A stretch of DNA of 64,000 nt from Paraniabella hibiscisoli (GTDB taxonomy: Bacteria > Bacteroidota > Bacteroidia > Chitinophagales > Chitinophagaceae), in assembly GCF_022512515.1 (NCBI RefSeq), contig NZ_JAKWBK010000001.1:1364001-1428000 (forward strand), read 5' to 3'. Both the position numbers and the translations under genes were made by a program. The notes beneath the pieces were generated by a model that did no database searches, was not told the origin of the DNA, and saw only the letters and a list, made by a program, of their open reading frames with translations. Shown piece after piece: positions 41,700 through 52,634 of the stretch; positions within the stretch are counted from its first letter, which is position 1; each line of letters opens with the position of its first letter.

Positions 41700-42575
41700 T
41701 CAGAAGTGACGCAGCCTATACTCTTTGGGAGACATTTCGTACTTTTTTTTAAAAATTCTGGAGAAATAAAAAAGTGTTTCAAATCCGGTTTGGTAGGCGA
41801 TTTCAGTTATTGAAAGATTAGAGGCCTCTAAGAGTTCTGCGGCTTTTGTTAGCCGGATCTCTAAGTGATATTGATTAGGAGAAACTCCCGTTATATATTT
41901 AAAGTCTTTTCTAAACTTGGAATAGCTTACGGCAAGCTTTTTTGAAATTTGGGTCATGCTGGTTTTTTCTCCAATTTTTTCCTGCAGCAAAAACTTAGCT
42001 TTTGATATATATTGAAAATCATCTTCCTTGTTTTCTTCTTTATAAACAGAGGCATTATATGCAATGGCCAATATCTGTAATGTTAATCCGGAAATTAACT
42101 GATGGTAACCAGGGCTGGCGCTTTTTATCGTTTTAATAAGCGCATGAAAAATAAGTAAAAGCTCCTGACTTAGTCCTACATGTATGATGGGGCTTTTTTA
42201 TTAAAAAAATCAGACTTCATTAATTTACGTGGATAAAACCCGTTAAACCCAACCCAATATTCCTCCCAGCCTGTATTTTCAAAAGGCTTATACCTATGCC
42301 AAACGCCTGTATGCAGCACAAAACAATCTCCTTCGTTAATTTCTTTCGCTTCCAAATGAGCTGTTTCTAAAACCCCGCTTCCTTTTATAATAAAAACCAG
42401 ATAATAATCCTTTAATACTCTTCCCCTGTTCCATGTGAAGGTGTGTGAAAGAGGGTGCTCTGATTGATTGGATATGATTGATGCTCTTTTATTGTTGAGC
42501 AGCCAACTGTAGTAATATATAACCCCACATATCTTCGGTAGAAGTTTTAGCCAGGTACTTATGAAAGTTTTGCAT
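41700..42575 (-). CDS. AraC-family transcriptional regulator (frameshifted)
   Basis: Three frames join into a ~290-residue regulator. The N-terminal cupin-like sensor contains HTFTWNRGRVLKDYYLVFIIKGSGVLE and INEGDCFVLHTGVWHRYKP. The C-terminal AraC pair of HTHs has MTQISKKLAVSYSKFRKDFKYITGVSPNQY and LSITEIAYQTGFETLFYFSRIFKKKYEMSPKEYR. Breaks are near 42190 and 42515. It is divergent from the SusC gene and is the likely activator of the downstream polysaccharide locus, sensing a mono- or disaccharide. Confidence 0.87.
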
Positions 42576-43185
42576 ATTTTATACAGGTATCAAAAAATAT
42601 AAAAGAACATTTTTTATTCATTGTAATATACAACAACTTATTTACTGCCTGTAATGCCTGTGTAATTGAATAGGTTCATCTCTATTTTAAAGTGCCGATG
42701 TTGTTTATCGGGGCCGGTTTTAAAAGAAGTTGTATATATATCAGTTTAATAAGAGTTTACACGCCATTCGATATGAGTTACTGCAGTATAAAGCATCTTT
42801 CAAAATATATAATAGACATGTCACTAATCCGTGAAATAGAGGCATGGTAAGAGACCTTACGTTTTAGTTTTTACTACTGCATTTAAAAAAATATCAAAAA
42901 GTGCAAATTATTTACGAAAATGTATAACCACATCCGTATTATAGTGAGGTATATTTGGTGAAGAGGTGTTACTTAGAATAAGTAAAAACGACTTGCTTTT
43001 TAATTTGTAATTTTTATTAAACGATTGTGAATTCTATGCTTAAGGTAGATGCCAGTACCGCTTTGTGCCCCCTTCTTTCCGTTTTATTACACATACTGAG
43101 CCCCGATTAGGCAGGCTATCATATGTATACGCCTAAGTAAAGGATAAAACGATTTTGAACTAAATGCTTACTAAAACTATTAACA
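42576..43185. other. Intergenic region between AraC regulator and SusC
   Basis: This stretch of 610 bases has no gene. It holds a degenerate hairpin, GTGCCGAT...ATCGGGGCC at 42692-42715, reminiscent of the tRNA-array palindrome, and an exact TAnnTTTG box (TATATTTG, 42950-42957) 229 bases before the SusC start, without a clear -33 element. It is probably the divergent control region of the locus. Confidence 0.45.
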
Positions 43186-46100
43186 ATGAATAAATCATTA
43201 CATAGACTACGCTATAAAGAACTCCTTTGTTTATTATTCCTGTTCTCACTCTGTATATTAAGTAATGCGCAAAACGAAACCAAAATAAGCGGCACCATTA
43301 CATTAAGCCGCTCCGGCGATGATCTGACAGGAACCTCTATTAATATAAAAGGTAAGATTGAAGCTACTACTACCAACTCCAAAGGGGAGTTTAGTTTGAA
43401 TGCTAAGTTACCCGCTACGTTAGTTATTTCGAGGGTTGGGTATAATCCACTAGAGGTACCCGTAGCAAGCACCGAGCCGATTACCATAATGCTTTCGGAA
43501 GGTAATAACAATATGAATGAAGTGGTAGTGGTTAGCTATGGAACCAAATTGGCGAAAGATATTTCAAGTGCAGTAAGCACTTTCAACTCAAGCAAAGCAA
43601 AAGATATACCGGCCACTGAGTTTGGGCAAAAGCTACAAGGGCGCGTATCCGGTGTGCAAATTAATATGGCGAATGGGCGCCCGGGGCAGGGGATTGATAT
43701 GCGTATTCGCGGTGCCGCATCATTGGGTGCGGGCTATCAGCCCTTAATTGTTGTAGATGGCCAACCGCTTTCTGGTAGCAACAGCCGGTCTGGTGATATG
43801 AATGTGGTTAACCCGGACGATATTGAAACTTTTACCGTATTAAAAGATGCTGCTGCTGCTGCATTATATGGAGCAAGGGCTGCAAATGGAGTAATATTAA
43901 TTACTACAAAACAGGCAAAAGTTGGCCGTACCAATGTTACACTGGATGCTTATTACGGTTGGCAACAGGTGCCTGAAAAGGGAAGAATAGGCATGATGAA
44001 TGCAAATGAATTTGCAACTTATATGAAAGGCTATTATGAAGATAAGGCCACATATGAAGGATACACAGGTGGTATACCAGCTGATTATGCCGACCCCGGC
44101 AAATATGGTGAAGGCACTAACTGGTACGATGCATTATTGCAAAAAGCTTCTATGCAAAATTATTCTGTGAATCTTTCATCCGGGACAGAGAAATTATCCT
44201 CATCCTCAACAATGTCTTATTTTGACCAGGATGGTGTGTTAGCAAATACAAATTTGAAAAGATTTTCGTTTCGCTCTAATAACGAATACCGTCCAGGAGA
44301 TCGGTTTAAAATTGGGTTGAACCTGGCGCCCACCTACCAATTAGAGTTAAACACGAGAGCTTTTACAGATGGCAACAGGCAGATTTTAGGGAATGCTCTT
44401 GCGGCCTCTCCCCTGCAACCCATTTATAATGGCGTGGGCTCGTACAATTCCAAAGCAAGCTCATTCGGGATGCTTAATTTAAACAACCCGGTTCAACAAT
44501 TAGATCTTGCGGATGCGAATGCAAAAACATTTCGAATGTTGGGTAATGCCTATGCTGAATTTGCTATTCTAAAAAATTTAAGGTTTAAAACTACTATGAA
44601 CGGAGACGTCGCTTCGTTTCAGGACGATCGGTATTTAGGCACCATGTATGGAATAGGGCTGGGCGCTACCGCCTTACCCAGGCCGGCTTCCAACTCAAGC
44701 GCTTCACACAGTTCGTATGACTATACTTTTTGGTTAAATGAAAATACATTGAATTACAATTTAAAAGCCGGGCGGCATTCTTTAGACTTATTGGCTGGTT
44801 ATAGTAGCCAGAAGTGGAGCCGGGAGTTCCGGACCATTAATGGTTCCAATTTTGCAAACGATGCCATTACCTGGATATCTGGCGCGGCCGTTACCACAGG
44901 CAGCACTAATAAGGAAGCCTGGAGCATGGCCTCCTATTTTGGAAGATTAAGCTACGATTTTGCTGGGCGCTATTTACTAACTGGTACATTTAGACGCGAT
45001 GGATCTTCCCGTTTTGGGCCTACGGTAAAGTATGCTGATTTCCCCTCAATTTCGGGCGGTTGGATAATTAGCGAAGAGCCTTTCTTTAAACAAAACAAAG
45101 TGATTAGCTTTCTAAAACTAAGGGCAAGCTATGGCGAAACAGGTAATTTCAACATCAATAATTATACATTTGTTACTAACGTTGCTGCAACCAACTATGT
45201 TATCGGTGGCGCACTAACTCCGGGATTTTCCTTATCTCCAACATTAGGAAATCCACAGGTTACCTGGGAAAGTTCTGCACAGGTTGATATAGGCGCTGAT
45301 ATCAATTTTTTTAAAGACAGAATCATTTTCTCTTACGATTATTACAACAAAAAAACCAGCGATATGCTCTACCTGGTTACACTGCCGTACCAATCGGGGT
45401 TTACCAATATGCAGATGAATGTTGCCAAATTTAAAATGTGGGGTCATGAGTTTCAGGTCAGCTCCAGAAATATGGTTGGTGCGTTTGAATGGACTACCGA
45501 TTTGAATCTTTCATTATTAGATAACGAGCTTACAGAACTACCTCCCAATACACCTTTTATAGGAAACAATACAACCTATGCCGGTTTTAACAGAACTGTT
45601 TTGAATGGCAGAATCGGACAATTCTATGGTTATGTATTTGATGGGGTATACATGACTCAACAGGAATTTAATAGCCAACCCAAGCATAGCACATCAACTG
45701 TGGGTTCTGTAAGAATGAAAGATGTAGACGGCAATGGCGTTATTGATGCAAACGACCGCACCCTGATTGGTAACCCTAACCCACGCTACATTTATGGAAT
45801 TGCCAACAGTTTCAGGTATAAAAATTTTGATCTGAATATTGTTTGTTACGGGCAGGGCGGCAATCAGATATTGAATGTAAACAGACAGGATATTACCAAC
45901 CTGGATGGTGTAATGAATGTTTCAAAAGACGCAATAAACAGATGGAGGTCTGAGGCTAATCCTGGTAATGGATTGGTACCCAGAACGAGAACTGGTACCA
46001 CAGAATTATACCGCCTCGCTAATTCATCATGGGTTGAAGATGGGGATTTCTTTACCGTAAAAAATATAGCGTTGGGTTACACTTTTAAAAGAGATTTATT

Positions 46101-46284
46101 AAAATATGTAAAATCTGCCAGGCTTTATGCAAGCGTGCAACAGCCCTTCGTGTTTACTAAATATAGTGGCATGAACCCAGAAGCAAATGCTACTAAGGAT
46201 GATGCTGTAACCGCTTACGGTCAGGACTTAAGCACATTCCCCATTCCCCGCACATTTATGATTGGTGCCAATTTCAACTTCTAA
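43186..46284 (+). CDS. SusC/RagA-family TonB-linked outer-membrane transporter
   Basis: An intact 1032-residue protein. It has a signal peptide ending at LSNAQ, a carboxypeptidase-D-regulatory-like beta sandwich (residues ~33-105: ISGTITLSRSGDDLTGTSINIKG), the VVVSYGTK motif, a plug domain (LQGRVSGVQI, IRGAASLGAGYQPLIVVDG, LKDAAAAALYGARAANGVILITTK), and a 22-strand barrel ending in aromatic FNF. It forms a lidded pore with SusD for TonB-driven oligosaccharide import. The SusD gene follows with a stop/start overlap. The neighbouring GH106, GH28 and GH127 genes suggest a rhamnogalacturonan-type ligand. Confidence 0.96.
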   Translation: MNKSLHRLRYKELLCLLFLFSLCILSNAQNETKISGTITLSRSGDDLTGTSINIKGKIEATTTNSKGEFSLNAKLPATLVISRVGYNPLEVPVASTEPITIMLSEGNNNMNEVVVVSYGTKLAKDISSAVSTFNSSKAKDIPATEFGQKLQGRVSGVQINMANGRPGQGIDMRIRGAASLGAGYQPLIVVDGQPLSGSNSRSGDMNVVNPDDIETFTVLKDAAAAALYGARAANGVILITTKQAKVGRTNVTLDAYYGWQQVPEKGRIGMMNANEFATYMKGYYEDKATYEGYTGGIPADYADPGKYGEGTNWYDALLQKASMQNYSVNLSSGTEKLSSSSTMSYFDQDGVLANTNLKRFSFRSNNEYRPGDRFKIGLNLAPTYQLELNTRAFTDGNRQILGNALAASPLQPIYNGVGSYNSKASSFGMLNLNNPVQQLDLADANAKTFRMLGNAYAEFAILKNLRFKTTMNGDVASFQDDRYLGTMYGIGLGATALPRPASNSSASHSSYDYTFWLNENTLNYNLKAGRHSLDLLAGYSSQKWSREFRTINGSNFANDAITWISGAAVTTGSTNKEAWSMASYFGRLSYDFAGRYLLTGTFRRDGSSRFGPTVKYADFPSISGGWIISEEPFFKQNKVISFLKLRASYGETGNFNINNYTFVTNVAATNYVIGGALTPGFSLSPTLGNPQVTWESSAQVDIGADINFFKDRIIFSYDYYNKKTSDMLYLVTLPYQSGFTNMQMNVAKFKMWGHEFQVSSRNMVGAFEWTTDLNLSLLDNELTELPPNTPFIGNNTTYAGFNRTVLNGRIGQFYGYVFDGVYMTQQEFNSQPKHSTSTVGSVRMKDVDGNGVIDANDRTLIGNPNPRYIYGIANSFRYKNFDLNIVCYGQGGNQILNVNRQDITNLDGVMNVSKDAINRWRSEANPGNGLVPRTRTGTTELYRLANSSWVEDGDFFTVKNIALGYTFKRDLLKYVKSARLYASVQQPFVFTKYSGMNPEANATKDDAVTAYGQDLSTFPIPRTFMIGANFNF

Positions 46285-46301
46285 TGTCAAACTATTACAC
46301 A

Positions 46302-47863
46302 ATGAAAACATATCAATACTTATTTGGGTTAGCGTTGTCAACCATATTTATATGCTCATCCTGCAGCAAGGATTTTCTCACCTTATACCCGGAAGGAAAT
46401 CTGAATGAAGGCACATTTTATAAAACCGAAGCCGATTTTCAACAGGCTGTAATTGGTGCATACGTGCCAATGAGAGATATTGCTAACAACGCTTTTTGGA
46501 TGGATGAAATGCGATCGGACAATGCCACATACGACTACTATGAAAAAGACAGAGGAAGCGCAGCCCGGGAAAACATTTCAACCTTTATGGATGACGCTAC
46601 TAATGGTGTAACAGTTATCCGCTACCAGGCAAACTTTACAGGAATTGCCAGAACAAACGCCATTCTCGATCATATTGAGTCAGCCTCGATATCCGACTCA
46701 ATGGAAAACCAGGTTATAGGAGAAGCCAAAGCTTTGCGCGGGCATTATTATTTCGATCTTGTAAAAACTTTTGGCGGCGTTCCATTGCAATTGCACGAAA
46801 TACTAAAATTGGATGATGCTTACCTGCCTCGTGCTACTGCAGATGAAGTGTATACCCAGATTATTAGCGATCTTAAGGATGCATTAAACCGCTTGCCAGC
46901 GCCCAAATTTACTGCAGCAGAAACGGGGCGGATTAATAAAGGTGTGGTTGCCACGGAACTTGCTGCCGTTTATATGCAAAAGAAGGATTATGCAAGTGCC
47001 ATACCATTATTGCAAAGCGTGACTGCAATGGGCTATAACCTAATGCCGAATTTTAAAGACATTTTTAACCCAGCCAACAAAAATGCCAATGCTAATAAAG
47101 AATTAATTTTTGATGTGCAGTACCAATCCGGTACAACAGGACAGTCCAGCAGCTTTATTTATCGTTTTATTCCTAACACGCCCAACACAACATTATTTTT
47201 GGGAGTTAACTTTAACGTAAATGGTTTTGGCGGATGGGATGTTCCAACGGACAATTTAATTGCATTATTTGAAACCGGGGACACAAGGCTTGATGCTTCT
47301 GTCGGCGTGGCTGAAGGTAGCCTTAACGCTTCGCAGGATTTTATTGCATCGAAATTAGTAAGCGCTGTTGGATATGTTGCCCCCGCAGGTGTAAAAGCAA
47401 AATACTTCTGCAAGAAATTTTATTACCCACCCTATCCCAACCTAAATCAAAACACAGACCAGAACTGGACATTATATCGTTACGCCGATGTGTTGTTAAT
47501 GCTGGCTGAATGTTTAAACGAAACAAACAAACCGGGTGAAGCGCTGCCTTATGTAAATCAGGTACGGACTCGCGCATTTGGAAACAATACACGTAATATT
47601 ACAACATCGGATCAGGTTGGATTGCGTAATGCCATTGCACAGGAAAGAAGGGTGGAGCTTGCATTTGAAAACAAGAGATGGCATGATTTAATAAGAACCG
47701 GTCAGGCTATAACAATTATGAATGCCTATGGTATTACAGCCAAAGCAAAATTCCCTATTTATTACCCCAATCATTTAACGTTACTGAAAACAAATTAATC
47801 TATCCCATTCCGCAAAGAGAAATGGATTTAAACAAAAAGCTAATTCAAAATCCGGGGTATTAA
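46302..47863 (+). CDS. SusD/RagB-family glycan-binding lipoprotein (frameshifted at C-terminus)
   Basis: From ATG 46302 (MKTYQYLFGLALSTIFICSSC) there is a lipobox, then the SusD pattern FLTLYPEGNLNEGTFYKTEADF, GEAKALRGHYYFDLVKTFGGVPL, and the C-terminal RYADVLLMLAECLNE and RRVELAFENKRWHDLIRTG. An upstream ATG at 46284 adds six residues and overlaps SusC. The frame breaks at about 47753; restoring it gives PYLLPQSFNVTENKLIYPIPQREMDLN and a stop at 47863, for ~520 residues. It binds glycan at the cell surface as the lid of the SusC pore. Confidence 0.95.
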
Positions 47864-48113
47864 GTATCACGAAGAAATAAAGACTTCATCGGCATCGGGT
47901 TATAGGAGTACTTATCCAATCATCTTTGGTTGCAGCTTGATCGGATATCAGTTTGCTGACACAAAATGTCTATGCACCGGAAAATGCTGGACACGAAACC
48001 AAGGGTTGGAAAATCTGAACGATACAATGGAAGACTGTTACGTATGGTTCTAACCGCATCTCAGGCTGCGATGCCTGGGTTTACTTACTAATTATTGACA
48101 AAAATTTATATAC

Positions 48114-48929
48114 ATGAAAAGCGAATTGACACAAGAGCAGATAAATTATTATAACGAAAACGGGTTTTTAATAGTAGAGGATTTTCTTTCTCCAACCGAG
48201 CTGGAAGAATGGAGAACCGCAGTAACTGAAGCCATCGCCGATCGGAATGGGATAAAGATCCCGGGTCAGAATATAAAAGTAGGAATGGATGATGGCATTA
48301 ATGAAGACGCAGAATATTTTTCGAAAGTGTTTGACCAATTATTAAACCTTTGGCAAACAAGCGACAAAGTAAAAGAAATAATGCTGGATGCCCGTATCGG
48401 AAAAATGGTTGCAGAACTCGCAGGTGTAGACGGGGTACGTATCTGGCACGATCAGGCATTGTTTAAAAAGCCCTGGGCCAACCCAACGTCGTGGCATTTA
48501 GACACCCCTTTTTGGTCTTTTTCGGATAGAAGGGCTTTATCTATTTGGGTGGCATTAGACGATGCGACACTTGAAAATGGCTGTCTCTATTTTATACCAG
48601 GAGCTTTTAAAAAAACCACGTTTGAAAATAAAGGAATCGGTAAAAACATGGATTCCATTTTTGATGTCTATCCTGAATTTCGGGTGGTGAATTCAGTAGC
48701 AGCAAACATGAAAGCAGGCAGTTGCTCTTTTCATAACGGGCTTACCATACACGGTGCGGGAGCTAATATGACAAGTGGATACCGGCGAGCAATGACCTGT
48801 GCTTATATGCCGGATGGCAATGTGTTTAACGGGCAGGCGAATATTTTACCCGAAGATTATTTGAAGACTTTACAAGTTGGCGACGTGCTGGATAATGATT
48901 TACAAAATCCTTTGATTTACCGTAAATAA
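48114..48929 (+). CDS. PhyH-family Fe(II)/2-oxoglutarate dioxygenase
   Basis: An intact 271-residue protein of the phytanoyl-CoA dioxygenase superfamily. The iron ligands are His128 and Asp130 in SWHLDTPFW and His213 in TIHGAG; Arg224/225 in SGYRRAMT would bind 2-oxoglutarate. It has no signal peptide, so it acts in the cytoplasm. It lies between SusD and a sugar isomerase-like gene, so it may hydroxylate or demethylate a sugar-linked or aromatic substituent after import. That role is inferred from position only. Confidence 0.85.
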   Translation: MKSELTQEQINYYNENGFLIVEDFLSPTELEEWRTAVTEAIADRNGIKIPGQNIKVGMDDGINEDAEYFSKVFDQLLNLWQTSDKVKEIMLDARIGKMVAELAGVDGVRIWHDQALFKKPWANPTSWHLDTPFWSFSDRRALSIWVALDDATLENGCLYFIPGAFKKTTFENKGIGKNMDSIFDVYPEFRVVNSVAANMKAGSCSFHNGLTIHGAGANMTSGYRRAMTCAYMPDGNVFNGQANILPEDYLKTLQVGDVLDNDLQNPLIYRK

Positions 48930-48937
48930 TTATTGAA

Positions 48938-49772
48938 TTGAAAATTAAATTTTTTGCCCGAGGTGGGGAAGCGAGCATATTGAATGGAAAACATTTTTAA
49001 CAGATGTAAAAAAGCTGGCTACTCAGGTATTGAATGGTTCCCGTTTGCAGAAGCTTTTGATAAAAATGAAGTGTTTGGCCTGCTGGCAGATTTACAATTG
49101 GAACATGCATTTGTAATGACGGTTACAAAACCTTTTTCTGATGCGAAAGAATACTGTGCATTGTTGAAGGAGGATTTGGAGCAATTGATTGGGCTTTGCC
49201 CGGTGAACCGGTTGCCATTATTTATTTCTGCGCAAACCGGGCGGGAATATTTTTCCGAGCCGGAAATTTTTACAGCACTTTCTGTTTGTGATGGTATAGA
49301 ACAACAATATGGAATTCCTATTTATCAGGAAACACACAGAAACAAATGGTCGTATGTAGCACATAATGTTTATCGGGCGCTGCAACAAAAAGAGGATCTG
49401 AAAATAGCCTTGGATGTATCGCACTGGTTTTGTGTTTCTGAAAGTTATTTGAACAACCAGCAACTGGAGCTGGCAAAAGCAATTCAGCATACACACCACA
49501 TTCATGCAAGAGTTGGGCATACTCAGGGCCCCCAGGTTTTTGATCCCGCATTTCCGGAATACGCAGAGGCATTAAACGCCCATGTTAATATTTGGGATGA
49601 ATGGATGAATGTACGAAAACTAAAGGGCTATGCAGCATGCACGATAACCCCCGAGTTTGGACCACCGCCTTATTTGACCATCGGCAACAGGGCTATTGAT
49701 GCGCAAAAAGAACAGTGGCGCTTAAACTTATGGATAAAACAATTTTTACAAAACCGTTTTAACCAGGTATAA
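48938..49772 (+). CDS. Sugar-phosphate isomerase/epimerase-like TIM barrel (frameshifted)
   Basis: A ~278-residue xylose-isomerase-like TIM barrel (AP_endonuc_2). It begins near TTG 48938 (LKIKFFCPRWGSEHIEWKTFL), with single-base losses at about 48955 and 48999. Metal-binding-type residues occur in YQETHRNKW, ALDVSHWFCV, HHIHARVGHTQGPQVFDP and ITPEFGPPPYLT. It follows the dioxygenase by 8 bases and precedes GH106 by 2, so it belongs to the same operon. It probably isomerises an unusual sugar released by the locus. Confidence 0.8.
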
Positions 49773-49774
49773 AA

Positions 49775-52615
49775 ATGAGAAGAAAGAGTTTTTTAAAAAA
49801 TGTTCAATACTAACAGCAGGAGGATTACTATATAACCAAATTTCCTGGGCACTTGAAAATAAACAGGTAGAAGCCCTGTCAATAGACCAGTTATACCAGT
49901 TGTTCAAATCGCCGGATATGGTTTACCGTCCCTTTGTCAGATGGTGGTGGAATGGTGATAAAGTTGAAAAAGATGAATTGTTACGGGAGCTCAAATTGCT
50001 CAAGGACGCGGGCATTGGTGGTGTAGAAATTAATCCTATAAAATTTCCGCAGCGCACCGATGATATGGGTATAAAATCGTTGATGTGGCTAAGTAAAGAG
50101 TGGACTGATGCATTGGATTACACGCTCACCGAAGCAAAAAAATGGGCATGACCTGTGATTTGATTGTTGGCTCCGGGTGGCCTTTTGGTGCGGAGTATTT
50201 GCAAGGAGAGGAGCGGGCCGATATCATGACGATTGCTGTAAAAAAGTATCAGGGTTGATGGAATTTGAAGCGCCGATATTCGACTTTCTTAAGGAAGCCG
50301 ATCCCGCAGTAACAAGCCCCTATCCGCATAGAGAATCGGAGGTGATAAAAGTGTTTATGGTTCCTGATCCAATGAGTGATTTGAATGAGACAATAGATTT
50401 ATCAGATCAAATTGCTTCGGGGTTTATTAAAGTAAACATACCAAAGGGCAATTATGCAATATATGCATTGGTAAAAACGAAGGCTTTTTTACAGGTAATT
50501 AATGGTGCACCCGGCGCTAACGGTCAGGTATTAAACCATTTTAATAAAGCTGCGGTTGAAAAGTATTTGAACCACATGTCTGATACTATTGGAAAACAAA
50601 TAGGTTCTTTAAAAGGCAGGGTGAGATCTTTTTTGTTGACAGTTTGGAGTTGGAAGGGGCTAACTGGACAGCAGACATGGCTGACGAATTTAAAAAAGAA
50701 GGGGGTATGATTTGATGCCTTACCTCCCGTTGATTATGTGGCGGATTGGTGGAATGGGTAATGTGTATGATTATAATTATGGAACAAAATTTACAGATAA
50801 ATTCCAGGAAACAATTGAAAGGGTAAGATGTGATTTTGACAGGACAAAAGTAGAATTACTTAGAGAGCGGTTCCTGTTGCCTTTTCAGAATTGGTGTACC
50901 AAGAATGGTGTATTATCGAGGGCGCAGGCTTATGGCAGAGGCTATCATCCTTTAGAGTCTAGTTTGGTGGTTGATATTCCCGAAGGCGAAACATGGATCA
51001 AGTACGGTGTTGGTGAAGAAATTTCTGAGACCGATTATCGTATTGGACGAGCTTATACCCAGGCCAATAAATTCGTTTCTTCCGGGGCACATCTTTCGGG
51101 TAAAAGGCTGATTAGTTGCGAAGAATGTACCAATACGGACATGGTGTTTAATGCAACATTGCAAATGATAAAACTGGCGTCAGATCAAAGCTTTATTACA
51201 GGCATTACACATTCGGTATATCACGGGTTTAATTATTCCCTAAAAATGCGCCATTTCCGGGGTGGATACGGTATGGGAACTATATGAGTGAGCATAATAC
51301 CTATTGGCCTTTTTTTAAATTATTAAACGATTATAAAGCCCGGGTATCAGCACTGTTGCAACATGCTGATATGCATGCCGATATTGCCATACTACCTCCC
51401 TTGTATGACAGTTGGGGTAAATACGGGGCGCCTAACGAGCCTTTTCCATCTTTAACATACCCCGATAACCTTTCGCTTATATGGGAGGCAGTGCAATGGA
51501 ATGGAAATGGAAGCGATTACGTATCTGATAATATTATTAACAAGTCTGAAATAAGCAATGGATTTCTAAAATATGGTGACAGAAAATATCATACACTTAT
51601 CCTTGTAAAAGTAGAAAGCCTGGAGCCTGAAACGGCTAAAAAAATTGCGGACTTTGTTAATAGTGGCGGCAAAATAGTTTGCGTAGATTATCTCCCCAAT
51701 AAATCAATAGGTCTGACAAATGCAGCTGAAAAATCGAAGCAGGTGAAGCAGGTATTTGATGAGCTACTGACCCAAAAGAAGCGGTGTATTGTAAGAGAAT
51801 CGCCCAAAACTAATTACGCATTATGGTACAGGGAAATTCAACAGGAGTTGGGTATTGAGCCTTATGTCACTATTGAAAATGGAAATCCTTTTATACAACA
51901 GGTAAGATACTCAACCGCTGATTGTGAAATACTATTAATCCTTAATTCAAATTATAATAAAGCCTTTGATGTTACAATAAAAGCGGCCGACAATATCTTA
52001 AAAAATAAGGACTGCTATTATTGGGATGCGGTGTCGGGCAATATGTACACGCTGGATGCTAATCAAGGTATTGCACTTGCGCTGTACCCGGCAGATATGA
52101 GGGTAATCATTTTTTCAAAGAAAAAATATAAGAACGTCCAACCTTATACAGAAGTAAGAGAAATAAACGATGGAGATACTCAGGTCAATAGCTCTTGGGC
52201 GGTGTCGTTTAATCATATAGACGGAACAAAAAACACAACTGTTTTTAATAAATTGATAGACCTTAAAGAAACAGCTGAATACAGAGATTTTGCCGGCACG
52301 GTTGTTTATAAAAATAAGCTTACAGTTACTGATAAGAAAGTTTCACACATCGACCTGGGAAATGTGCAGGGCATTTCACAACTTTTTCTGAATGGCAAAG
52401 ATCTCGGCACGCGTTGGTATGGCAGGCATTTATACAATGTATTGTCCTATTTGAAGCAAGGAGAAAATGATATTGAAATAAAGGTGACAACAACAATGGG
52501 CAACTATATGAAATCTTTATCCGATAACCCGGTTGCCCAGTATTGGACCAATGGCAAACGTAAGCCACAACCGGTATGGTCGTTGGGTTTAATCGGACCT
52601 GTAACACTATTCTAA
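49775..52615 (+). CDS. GH106-type alpha-L-rhamnosidase, secreted (multiply frameshifted)
   Basis: At least seven frame segments join into a ~945-residue GH106 protein. The start MRRKSFLKKCSILTAGG is a Tat/Sec-like leader (A6 for A7 at about 49800). Family hallmarks are [121 protein letters not shown], and a C-terminal jelly roll (LGNVQGISQLFLNGKDLGTRW). Other breaks are near 50139, 50238, 50628, 50700 and 51237. GH106 enzymes release alpha-L-rhamnose from rhamnogalacturonan side chains. It sits between the isomerase and GH28 genes, confirming a pectin-type locus. Confidence 0.87.
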
Positions 52616-52634
52616 AAAAATCAACGAAACTAAA

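Noticed and set aside
47864..48113. Small gene between SusD and the PhyH gene
   Set aside because: No open frame with a start and coding-like composition was found; only a weak GCATC/GATGC inverted repeat near 48058 is present.
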